Source: an uncultured Chlamydiae bacterium (GTDB lineage Bacteria; Chlamydiota; Chlamydiia; Chlamydiales; CALBHK01). Taken from it: DNA of 7,568 bases. The position numbers and the translations under genes are program-made. Position 1 is the first letter of the stretch. Each line of letters starts with the position of its first letter. The notes beneath the pieces were generated by a model, which was not told where the DNA came from, did no database searches, and saw only the letters and a list, made by a program, of their open reading frames with translations. Shown here one piece after another: positions 1 through 6,518 of the stretch. The stretch spans positions 1 to 7,568 of the forward strand of contig CALBHK010000296.1 of NCBI GenBank assembly GCA_937894565.1. Direction: 5' to 3'.

Positions 1-732
1 GGGAGGAATGACAGGAACAGCAGAAAGAACCATGCTCTCTGGATTATTGGTCGAACCTACAAATCCTTCTACAATTTTTAAACGCTTTGCTAATTTCATA
101 CGCGCTTGTTGGGATTTTGTACGGCGCAGTTTATCTCTTAAATCTAAAAATAGAGCTTGAAAATCTTCGCTAAGAAGAAGATCGCGAATCGCATCCCCTC
201 CCATTTTAGCTACAAAAGCATCTTTGCCCCATTTTTCTTGCGCTTCCCGATATTTCACATCATTGAGCAACTCTTTCTTTTGCAATTCAGTTTCGCCCGG
301 ATCTACAACAACATACTCTTCGTAATAGATCACACGCTCTAGATCAGCTGAAGTCATACCTAAAAGATTACCCACTCTTGAGGGCATTGTTTTAAAGAAC
401 CAAATATGCACCACAGGAACAGCCAAGTCGATATGGGCCATACGCTCCCGACGTACTTTAGAAAGCGTCACTTCTACTCCGCAACGATCACAAACAATTC
501 CTTTATGCTTTACTTTTTTGTATTTTCCGCAGGCGCATTCCCAATCACGAGTCGGACCAAAAATCTTTTCACAAAACAACCCCCCCTTTTCTGGCTTATA
601 GGTACGGTAGTTAATTGTCTCGGGTTTCTTGATCTCTCCATATGACCATTCTTCAGTAATTGTTTTATGAGTAGCGATTTTAATTCCAAGCTTATCAAAT
701 TGCGAACTTGGCAATTCTTCTCCATGTCTCAT
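1..732 (-). CDS. rpoC: RNA polymerase subunit beta' (RpoC), N-terminal part, cut by window edge
   Basis: This is the 5' part of the gene for the beta' subunit of RNA polymerase, which with beta forms the active-site cleft and the clamp. The 244 codons present run in frame to the window edge, so the 3' end lies outside. The zinc-ribbon cysteines are visible as C66, C68, C81 and C84 within CACGKYKK and CDRCGVEV, matching the E. coli C70/C72/C85/C88 set. Just upstream is the conserved clamp segment with PEKGGLFCEKIFGP (residues 47-60). From about residue 195 it reads KSQQARMKLAKRLKI, very close to Chlamydia RpoC as I recall it. I chose the ATG at 732 because AGGAG (739-743) sits 6 nt upstream. 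A second in-frame ATG at 738 abuts that AGGAG directly and is an unlikely start. The gene follows rpoB with a 127-bp gap containing hairpins and is probably co-transcribed with it. The identification is secure. Confidence 0.98.
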   Translation of the reverse strand, partial: MRHGEELPSSQFDKLGIKIATHKTITEEWSYGEIKKPETINYRTYKPEKGGLFCEKIFGPTRDWECACGKYKKVKHKGIVCDRCGVEVTLSKVRRERMAHIDLAVPVVHIWFFKTMPSRVGNLLGMTSADLERVIYYEEYVVVDPGETELQKKELLNDVKYREAQEKWGKDAFVAKMGGDAIRDLLLSEDFQALFLDLRDKLRRTKSQQARMKLAKRLKIVEGFVGSTNNPESMVLSAVPVIPP

Positions 733-738
733 GAGCAT

Positions 739-743
739 CTCCT
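739..743 (-). promoter_or_regulatory. Ribosome binding site deciding the rpoC start
   Basis: AGGAG on the minus strand lies 6 nt before the ATG at 732. It touches the alternative in-frame ATG at 738, leaving no spacer, so the downstream ATG is favoured. Confidence 0.8.
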
Positions 744-802
744 AAACTTTTTAAATCTTTATTAACCTGTTGGAGGCTCTTTAATAGACCTCTTGAGTAA
801 GC

Positions 803-844
803 TTCTCTTCTTGATCTTCAGGTCATGAATCTCAAAGAAGAGAA
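803..844 (-). promoter_or_regulatory. Long imperfect hairpin in the rpoB-rpoC gap
   Basis: On the transcribed strand the arms are TTCTCTTCTTTGAGATTCA (844-826) and TGAAGATCAAGAAGAGAA (820-803). They pair as 10 bp, one bulged T, 2 bp, a small internal loop, then 4 bp, closing a 5-nt loop TGACC (825-821). No T tract follows, so it does not look like an intrinsic terminator. A long, nearly continuous duplex between rpoB and rpoC fits an RNase III-type processing site or an mRNA-stability element. That role is inference; the pairing is read directly from the sequence. Confidence 0.6.
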
Positions 845-848
845 AACT

Positions 849-872
849 AAAAAAGGTGATTAGGATCCACCT
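849..872 (-). terminator. Weak terminator-like hairpin over the rpoB stop codon
   Basis: On the minus strand AGGTG (872-868) can pair with CACCT (858-854) around a 9-nt loop that contains the rpoB TAA stop. The 3' arm ends in a run of six Ts (854-849). The stem is only 5 bp plus one possible G-T pair, so termination would be weak at best, and a ribosome finishing rpoB would cover it. It could be a partial attenuator before rpoC or chance. Confidence 0.3.
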
Positions 873-3800
873 GCGTCCGTTGTCCTTCCGGGACGAATAT
901 CGAGGCCTAGAGCCTTAATTTCACTAAGTAAAACGTTAAAGGATTCCGGCGTACCAGGCTGTAAAAGGTTCTCTCCTTTTACAATCGTTTCATAAATATT
1001 CGTTCTACCAGCCACATCGTCCGATTTTACAGTCAGCAGCTCTTGCAAGCAATAGGCGGCTCCATAAGCCTCCATCGCCCATACCTCCATCTCTCCGAAA
1101 CGCTGACCCCCGTGCTGTGCTTTTCCGCCTAAAGGCTGTTGAGTCACAAGAGAGTAAGGACCCGTTGATCTAGCATGGATCTTATCTGCTACTAAGTGTC
1201 CTAGCTTTAAGATATACATATAACCGACAACAACGGGATTATCAAATTCCTCACCTGTTTTACCGTCAAATAAGCGGAATTTACCGTTAGCAGGTTGATT
1301 CGCATCTTCTAACATTTTCCAAATTTCTTTTTCTGGAAAACCTTCAAATACAGGCGACATAATATTGACACCTGCTAATTTAGCTGCAATACCCAAATGA
1401 GTCTCAAACAACTGGCCGACGTTCATACGAGAAATAATCCCCAGCGTGTTTAAAATAATCTCTAGTGGATGTCCATCTTCCATAAAAGGCATATCAGCTT
1501 CAGGAACAATTTTGGATACAACACCCTTATTACCATGGCGTCCAGCCATTTTATCCCCTACTTCTAATTTACGTTTATTAGCTACGTAAACTTTAACTTG
1601 TTTGATCACTCCTTCGCCTACATCTGTATCCCCTTTGCGAATTTGATCAATTTTAGTTTTGTGGTCCACATCCAATTTTTCACGTTTGTAGTTATACTCA
1701 TTAATGACCCGTTTAACCACATCATAAATATCATTAGATTCCATGATAAGATCATCTACTGATTCATCTTCCAACATTTCAATCATCTCTTCTGTGATGA
1801 TCTCTTTAGCGTGAATTAAAACATTAGCTGTCTTACGATGAATAATGTCTCCAGGTGCGCTTTCATTGAGAAGCAACGCTCCTAATTTTTCGTGACGCTC
1901 GGCACGCAGCTCCATTTTTTGATCTTTGTATTTATCTTGCAGTTCTTTAAGTAAAGCAGCATTTTCAATCAGTTCGTCCTGTGTACGAGCAGCAAGAACT
2001 TCCTTTTTACCAAATACCTTTGTATCAATCACAACGCCTTCCGTTCCAGGAGGAACTGTAAGAGAAGCATCTTTAACCTCTGCTGCTTTCTCACCAAAAA
2101 TGGCGCGCAGCAAACGCTCTTCCGGAGCTAGCTCTGTTTCTGCTTTCGGAGTGATTTTTCCCACTAAGATATCACCAGCTTTTACTTCAGCCCCAATGCG
2201 GATAATTCCATCTGTGCCCAAGTTCACTAGAGCTTCTTCAGATACATTAGGAATATCGCAAGTGATCTCTTCTTTTCCAAGCTTAGTATCTCGTGCGGTA
2301 ATTTCAAATTCAGTGATATGGATAGAGGTGAAAACATCTTCACGAATTAATTTTTCTGAAACGATAATCGCATCTTCAAAATTATAACCATGCCAAGGCA
2401 TAAAGGCAACTAACACGTTTTTACCTAAAGCTATTTCTCCTTTATCTGTCGCAGGACCATCAGCGATAACATCACCGGCTTGTACCTTATCTCCTACATT
2501 ACATAAAGGAGTCTGATTAATACAGGTTCCGGAATTAGATCTAAGAAATTTCTTTAAAGTATACTCAATTTTATCTTTTGGGTTGCGCTTAGGTGCCAAT
2601 ACAATACGATTGCCATCTACAAAATCAATGATTCCTGCTTCTTGGGCAATAATCACAGAACCAGAGTCTCTGGCAGCTCTTCCTTCTAAACCTGTTCCAA
2701 CAATAGGAGCTTCAGAACGCAGCAGAGGAACAGCTTGACGTTGCATGTTAGATCCCATCAAAGCTCGGTTAGCATCGTCATGTTCAAGGAAAGGAATCAA
2801 TCCCGTCACCAAGGAGACCAACTGTTTAGGTGAAACGTCCATATGAGTGATCGTCTTGATATCCGCTTCATACTGTTCATCGCGGTATCTAGCCCATACT
2901 GCATCTTTAATAAACATATTATGTTCATCCAAACCGGCAGAAGCCTGAGCGATAATGCAATTTTCTTCTTGATCAGCAGTCATATATTCAATTTCATCTG
3001 TCACTACATTCTCTTTGACAACACGATAAGGCGTTTCAATAAAACCGAACTCATTGATTTTGGCAAAACAAGAAAGTGAAGTAATCAAGCCAATATTAGG
3101 TCCTTCTGGTGTTTCAATCGGACAGATTCTTCCATAATGGCTAGGATGAACGTCACGCACCTCAAATCCGGCACGGTCTCGGTTCAAACCACCAGGTCCG
3201 AGTGATGAGAGACGTCGTTTGTGCGTTAATTCGGCAATAGGGTTGGCCTGGTCCATAAACTGTGAAAGCTGAGAACGTCCAAAGAAGTCTTTCAGAACTC
3301 CGGAAAGTGCTTTAGCTGAAATGATTTTTCCTGGAGTCAAAGTGTCTGAAGTAAAATCGAATAAATTCATACGCTCGCGAATAATTTTTTCCATACGAGC
3401 AAAACCAATACGGCATTGGTTCTGAATCAATTCTCCAACAGATCTTACACGGCGATTCCCTAAGTGATCGATATCATCTATATTAGTATCGCGATCGCCA
3501 TTTTTAAGACGAATTAGATATTTAACAGCCCTGACAATATCATCTCTGGTCAGAGTCACTTTCTCAAGCTCTTCATGATTAATAGGCTGACTTAATTTTG
3601 AATTCAATTTGTAACGTCCGACTCGTCCTAAATTATAACGTTTTGGATCAAAAAACAGACGCATGATAGCTGATCGTGCATTAGCCAAAGTAGCTGGCTC
3701 TCCTGGACGGATTTTACGATAAAAATCTTTAAGAGCAGATTCATAAGAGTCGGTAGGGTCTTTGGCTAGCATTTTAATAACAGGGTGATTTTCATCAGCT

Positions 3801-4636
3801 TCTTCTGCTATACGGATAGAGTTTAAACCGGCATCAATCATGCGCTTGAGCATCGCTGTAGAGAGTTTCTCTCCCGCTTTCCCAAATAACAGACCACTTT
3901 CTACATCTGTTACATCTTCAGCTAAAATTTTTCCAACATTCGAAGCGATCTCTTTTTGCGATTTCAATTTAACTTTACGTGTAGAGAAAAACTCTTCAAT
4001 AATTTCTGAATTAGTTGAAAATCCTAGGGTGCGGATAAAACTTGTTGCTAAAATCTTACGGCGGCGTTTTTTACGATCCACATAGATATAGATCATATCA
4101 TTAGAATCAAAAGCTGCTTCTAACCAGCTTCCGCGATAAGGAATAATGCGGAAAGAATAAATGATATTGCCTCTAGGATGTCTATCTTGTTCGTAACAAA
4201 TTCCCGGAGAGCGGTGAAGCTGAGAGACCACTACGCGCTCTGCTCCATTAATAATAAAAGTGCCTTTATCCGTCATTAAGGGAATGGTGCCCATATAGAC
4301 TTCTTCTTCTTTAATTCCCGTTTCATCAGTTAATGTAAAAGTCACTTTAAGCGTCACATTAAAGCTCACACCACGGCGAATGCACTCATCAGGAGTATAC
4401 TTAGGGACTCCTAATGTATAGTGGTTAAATTCCAATACTGTTTTTTCATCATAAGACTTAATAGGAAAAATTTCTTGCAAAATTTCCTGAAGGCCGAAAT
4501 TTTGTCTATCATGCGGCGCACGATCGGCTTGAAGGAATTGATCATAGGATTTGCTCTGAATTTCGATGAGGTTTGGAAGATCGATGATCTCTTTTTGAGT
4601 TTTACTACTTAATCGCTTTGGTGGCTTTTTTAACAT
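860..4636 (-). CDS. rpoB: RNA polymerase subunit beta (RpoB)
   Basis: Full-length beta subunit, 1258 residues, near the roughly 1250 I recall for Chlamydia and shorter than E. coli (1342). With beta' it forms the RNA polymerase active site. The N-terminal protrusion and lobe occupy about residues 1-450. The rifampicin pocket is at 455-518 (SQLSQFMDQANP, THKRRLSSLGPGG, PEGPNIGLI). The residues equivalent to E. coli Q513, D516, H526, R529, S531, P564 and I572 are all the sensitive type; only the N518 equivalent differs (A464). Catalytic-core landmarks are NFEDA with E754/D755, and GDKMAGRHGNKG with K1029 and K1037 (E. coli K1065/K1073). The flap covers about 775-880. A helical insertion at about 885-1005 resembles the E. 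coli beta insertion 2 region. The C-terminal part has QPLGGKAQHGGQRFGEMEVW (1167-1186). An oddity is NTLGIISRMN at 1063-1072, where most bacteria have NPLGVPSRMN. The ATG at 4636 has AGGGAG 8 nt upstream. Confidence 0.99.
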   Translation of the reverse strand: MLKKPPKRLSSKTQKEIIDLPNLIEIQSKSYDQFLQADRAPHDRQNFGLQEILQEIFPIKSYDEKTVLEFNHYTLGVPKYTPDECIRRGVSFNVTLKVTFTLTDETGIKEEEVYMGTIPLMTDKGTFIINGAERVVVSQLHRSPGICYEQDRHPRGNIIYSFRIIPYRGSWLEAAFDSNDMIYIYVDRKKRRRKILATSFIRTLGFSTNSEIIEEFFSTRKVKLKSQKEIASNVGKILAEDVTDVESGLLFGKAGEKLSTAMLKRMIDAGLNSIRIAEEADENHPVIKMLAKDPTDSYESALKDFYRKIRPGEPATLANARSAIMRLFFDPKRYNLGRVGRYKLNSKLSQPINHEELEKVTLTRDDIVRAVKYLIRLKNGDRDTNIDDIDHLGNRRVRSVGELIQNQCRIGFARMEKIIRERMNLFDFTSDTLTPGKIISAKALSGVLKDFFGRSQLSQFMDQANPIAELTHKRRLSSLGPGGLNRDRAGFEVRDVHPSHYGRICPIETPEGPNIGLITSLSCFAKINEFGFIETPYRVVKENVVTDEIEYMTADQEENCIIAQASAGLDEHNMFIKDAVWARYRDEQYEADIKTITHMDVSPKQLVSLVTGLIPFLEHDDANRALMGSNMQRQAVPLLRSEAPIVGTGLEGRAARDSGSVIIAQEAGIIDFVDGNRIVLAPKRNPKDKIEYTLKKFLRSNSGTCINQTPLCNVGDKVQAGDVIADGPATDKGEIALGKNVLVAFMPWHGYNFEDAIIVSEKLIREDVFTSIHITEFEITARDTKLGKEEITCDIPNVSEEALVNLGTDGIIRIGAEVKAGDILVGKITPKAETELAPEERLLRAIFGEKAAEVKDASLTVPPGTEGVVIDTKVFGKKEVLAARTQDELIENAALLKELQDKYKDQKMELRAERHEKLGALLLNESAPGDIIHRKTANVLIHAKEIITEEMIEMLEDESVDDLIMESNDIYDVVKRVINEYNYKREKLDVDHKTKIDQIRKGDTDVGEGVIKQVKVYVANKRKLEVGDKMAGRHGNKGVVSKIVPEADMPFMEDGHPLEIILNTLGIISRMNVGQLFETHLGIAAKLAGVNIMSPVFEGFPEKEIWKMLEDANQPANGKFRLFDGKTGEEFDNPVVVGYMYILKLGHLVADKIHARSTGPYSLVTQQPLGGKAQHGGQRFGEMEVWAMEAYGAAYCLQELLTVKSDDVAGRTNIYETIVKGENLLQPGTPESFNVLLSEIKALGLDIRPGRTTDAGGS

Positions 4637-4711
4637 TCCTGATGCTCCCTCTAATATAATTTAGTTGATATCCAAAACCAGCCATAATCTGTATTTTGAA
4701 TTTATCTTCCT

Positions 4712-4732
4712 GATCTTCAAAAACTGAAGACC
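4712..4732 (-). promoter_or_regulatory. Small hairpin upstream of rpoB
   Basis: On the transcribed strand GGTCTTCA (4732-4725) pairs with TGAAGATC (4719-4712) around a 5-nt loop GTTTT. This gives 8 bp including one G-T. The 3' arm is part of a 15-nt motif that recurs in the rpoB-rpoC gap. No T run follows. Confidence 0.4.
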
Positions 4733-4761
4733 GTAAATTTTCCCACTAAAAGACAGCTGGA

Positions 4762-4792
4762 AGGCAGGTTAGATTATGCATCTAAACTGCCT
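4762..4792 (-). promoter_or_regulatory. Stable 6+6 bp hairpin downstream of rplL
   Basis: On the minus strand AGGCAG-T-TTAGAT pairs with ATCTAA-C-CTGCCT around the loop GCATA. The stem has two 6-bp blocks split by one T/C mismatch. It lies 48 bp after the rplL stop codon. The sequence after it has only a short TTTT about 15 nt downstream, so a classical intrinsic terminator is unlikely. It could protect the 3' end of the rplL message, be cut by RNase III, or act as a partial attenuator. Confidence 0.55.
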
Positions 4793-4797
4793 ACTAG

Positions 4798-4849
4798 CTC
4801 TTGAACTATCCTGAAGGGAATCATAGCCCTGAAGGAAGAACTATAGTCC
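4798..4849 (-). repeat. Degenerate short tandem repeat spanning the rplL stop
   Basis: Three imperfect copies of a roughly 14-20 nt unit follow one another on the minus strand. They begin GGACTATAGTTC (4849), GGGCTATGATTC (4829) and GGATAGTTC (4811). The first two both end in CCTTCA. The first copy includes the last codons and the TAG stop of rplL. It may be a decayed local duplication. The copies are too diverged to be sure. Confidence 0.35.
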
Positions 4850-5221
4850 TTTAACTTCAGCTTTAGCTCCAGCTTCTTCAAGCTTCTTCTTGATTTCGTT
4901 AGCTTCGTCTTTTCCTACAGGCTCTTTAAGCACTTTAGGAGCGCCTTCCACTAAATCTTTAGCTTCTTTAAGACCTAGACCTGTGACTTCTCTAACGACT
5001 TTAATGACAGCAATTTTTTTGTCTGCAGGAGATTCTTTTAAAGTTACAGAAAACTCTGTAGACTCTTCAACTGCTTCAGCAGCTGCTGCGGGAGCTGCTG
5101 CAACAGCAGCGGCTGTTGCTTCAACACCCCAAGTTGTTTTTAGGGCTTCTTTAAGGTCTGCTAATTCTAAAGCAGTTAACTTACTTAACTCTTCAACAAG
5201 TGTTTCAATTTTGTTACTCAC
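4841..5221 (-). CDS. rplL: 50S ribosomal protein L7/L12
   Basis: 126-residue stalk protein that forms dimers on L10 and recruits and activates the translational GTPases (EF-Tu, EF-G, IF2). Residues 1-33 form the N-terminal dimerisation and L10-binding segment (VEELSKLTALELADLKEAL). Residues 35-52 form an Ala-rich flexible hinge. Residues 56-126 form the globular factor-binding domain with KIAVIKVVREVTGLGLKEAK; its K69, K74 and R77 correspond to E. coli K65, K70 and R73. The start is GTG at 5221: GAGAGG (5229-5234) lies 7 nt upstream and no in-frame ATG fits. It follows rplJ by 45 bp, as in most bacteria. Because L12 is needed in several copies per ribosome, a GTG start is mildly notable. It ends in TAG. 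Confidence 0.98.
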   Translation of the reverse strand: MSNKIETLVEELSKLTALELADLKEALKTTWGVEATAAAVAAAPAAAAEAVEESTEFSVTLKESPADKKIAVIKVVREVTGLGLKEAKDLVEGAPKVLKEPVGKDEANEIKKKLEEAGAKAEVKGL

Positions 5222-5228
5222 TGTTAAA

Positions 5229-5234
5229 CCTCTC
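5229..5234 (-). promoter_or_regulatory. Ribosome binding site for the GTG start of rplL
   Basis: GAGAGG on the minus strand, 7 nt before the GTG at 5221. This good spacing is the main support for GTG initiation, since no ATG in the frame lies between it and the conserved N-terminus. Confidence 0.75.
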
Positions 5235-5266
5235 TATACTTGATACTTCTTAAACTTTTTTATTTT

Positions 5267-5785
5267 TTAGGCTTGATCTTTTTCAAGCTTATTCTGTAGG
5301 CAGCACACAATGCTTCCAAGATGATTATTGATAGTGTTAGGCACGCTTGCTAGCAAACTATTAATAATGCCAACCAGCTGGGATTGCAGCTCTTTTTTGC
5401 TTGGCAATGCAGCTAATTTCGCCATCTCTTTAGCATTATACATTTGTCCATCGATGCGACCACCGACAACTTCAACCGCGTTTTCGCTTATTTTTCCAAA
5501 TTCAGTCACAAATTTGGTCATCTCAAGAGGATCATGTCCACATAAAACAACACCAATATGTCCCGCGAAATTACATCCATCGAATTTCACGCCTTCATTG
5601 GAAACCTTCTTAAGAACACGTTTTTTGATAACTTTTACATTACCTTTATGATTTTCGTGTATTTCTCTTCGAAATGAAGCAATCTTATTTGCCTTAAGTG
5701 ACGTGTAGCGAATCACAACGAAAGATCCATGAGAATCAATCGCTTCTTCCACTTCGCCAAGTAGGAGTTTCTTTTCCTGTCTCAT
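5267..5785 (-). CDS. rplJ: 50S ribosomal protein L10
   Basis: 172-residue base of the ribosomal stalk. Its N-terminal domain binds 23S rRNA beside L11, and its C-terminal helix carries the L7/L12 dimers. The N-terminus MRQEKKLLLGEVEEAI matches chlamydial L10 as I recall it. The globular domain includes VIKKRVLKK (52-60), GHIGVVLCGHDP (75-86) and GRIDG (109-113). After LPSKKEL (127-133) comes the amphipathic C-terminal stretch of about 132-170 that should bind L12. In well-studied bacteria the L10-L12 complex represses its own mRNA at a leader before rplJ. Here only 11 bp separate rplA from rplJ, so that leader cannot sit in the gap. The ATG at 5785 has AAGAAGG (5792-5798) 6 nt upstream, overlapping the rplA stop, which suggests translational coupling. 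Confidence 0.97.
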   Translation of the reverse strand: MRQEKKLLLGEVEEAIDSHGSFVVIRYTSLKANKIASFRREIHENHKGNVKVIKKRVLKKVSNEGVKFDGCNFAGHIGVVLCGHDPLEMTKFVTEFGKISENAVEVVGGRIDGQMYNAKEMAKLAALPSKKELQSQLVGIINSLLASVPNTINNHLGSIVCCLQNKLEKDQA

Positions 5786-5796
5786 GTTTTACCTTC

Positions 5797-6498
5797 TTAG
5801 CTGCTAACTTCAATAAAGCGTTGATCGACTTTAATTCCAGGTCCCATCGTGGATGAAATTGAGATCGATTTGATGTAATTTCCTTTAGCTGAAGCTGGCT
5901 TGGCTTTCACAATTGCATCCACATAAGTGATGATATTTTCTACCAATAGCGGAACTTCAAAGGACAATTTACCGAGTGCACGGTTAATAGCTCCATGGCG
6001 ATCGACTTTAAATTCGATCTTACCACTTAAAAGCTCTTTAACTGCTGCTACAACATCGGTGGTTACGGTACCTGCTTTAGGTGTGGGCATCAGCCCTCTT
6101 GGTCCAAGAACCTTACCTAATTTACCGACTTCACGCATCAAATCTGGCGTTGTGACTAGGGCGTCAAATTCAGTCCACCCTCCTTTGATCTTTTCGATCA
6201 ACTCGTCACTGCCTGCAAAATCAGCTCCAGCCTCCAAAGCCTCTTTGACCTTGTCGCCTTTAGCGAGTACGACGATAACTAATGTCTTGCCTGTACCATT
6301 CGGTAGTGATACAGTGCCGCGCACTTGCTGATCTGATTTTTTAGGGTCAACACCTAGAACCATTGAAAGCTCCACTGACTGATCAAATTTTGTCGGTGGA
6401 CATTTCTTTAGTATTGCGATAGCTTCCGCTAACTCATACGCTTTTGATGCGTCGTATGTGCTTTCTATCTTCCGAAAACGTTTTGTTTTTCGACCCAT
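5797..6498 (-). CDS. rplA: 50S ribosomal protein L1
   Basis: 233-residue protein of the mobile L1 stalk, which binds 23S rRNA near the E site and helps release deacylated tRNA. In many bacteria it also represses its own operon by binding the mRNA. The family signature GKLGKVLGPRGLMPTPKAGT is at 125-144. SSTMGPG at 215-221 and the DPKKSDQQVRG stretch at 51-61 also fit L1, and the length is normal. I start it at the ATG at 6498, where the protein begins MGRKTKRFRKIESTYD and aligns with other L1 N-termini. A weak GAGAG (6507-6511) lies 8 nt upstream. A longer frame from a TTG at 6513 would add five residues, but lacks any family support and would overlap this binding site. It lies 20 bp after rplK. 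Confidence 0.98.
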   Translation of the reverse strand: MGRKTKRFRKIESTYDASKAYELAEAIAILKKCPPTKFDQSVELSMVLGVDPKKSDQQVRGTVSLPNGTGKTLVIVVLAKGDKVKEALEAGADFAGSDELIEKIKGGWTEFDALVTTPDLMREVGKLGKVLGPRGLMPTPKAGTVTTDVVAAVKELLSGKIEFKVDRHGAINRALGKLSFEVPLLVENIITYVDAIVKAKPASAKGNYIKSISISSTMGPGIKVDQRFIEVSS

Positions 6499-6518
6499 GT
6501 TTTTTTCTCTCAATTTGG

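Larger units (their letters stand above)
4637..4840 (-). promoter_or_regulatory. rplL-rpoB intergenic region, likely attenuation or processing zone
   Basis: This 204-bp gap is the longest in the window and separates the ribosomal-protein genes from the polymerase genes. It holds two hairpins (4762-4792 and 4712-4732), degenerate repeats next to the rplL stop, and the rpoB ribosome binding site at 4645-4650. In E. coli the same gap carries a transcription attenuator and an RNase III cleavage site that lower rpoBC expression relative to rplL. A similar role here is inferred from position and structure only. I found no convincing -35/-10 pair, though chlamydial promoters can be poorly conserved. 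Confidence 0.5.

Noticed and set aside
157..342. 61-codon plus-strand frame
   Set aside because: Antisense to rpoC residues that match chlamydial RpoC; no support for expression.
406..645. 79-codon plus-strand frame and an overlapping 71-codon minus-strand frame at 510-725
   Set aside because: Both lie over the RpoC N-terminus, whose own frame is intact and strongly conserved across this stretch.
736..738. Alternative ATG start for rpoC two codons upstream
   Set aside because: It directly abuts AGGAG with no spacer, so initiation there is unlikely.
1926..2387. 153-codon plus-strand frame
   Set aside because: It is antisense to the flap region of rpoB, which is conserved throughout. The product is Ser-rich with no recognisable domain.
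4653..4676. Possible promoter (TTGGAT and TATATT) before rpoB
   Set aside because: The spacing is only 11 bp, far from the usual 17, and the -35 match is poor.
4890..5243. 117-codon plus-strand frame with an Ala-rich middle
   Set aside because: It is the complement of rplL; the Ala run mirrors the alternating-codon hinge of L7/L12.
5927..6331. 134-codon plus-strand frame
   Set aside because: Antisense to the conserved middle of rplA, with no ribosome binding site or domain that I recognise.
6499..6513. TTG start extending L1 by five residues
   Set aside because: The added residues have no counterpart in L1 proteins, and the TTG overlaps the likely ribosome binding site of the ATG at 6498.
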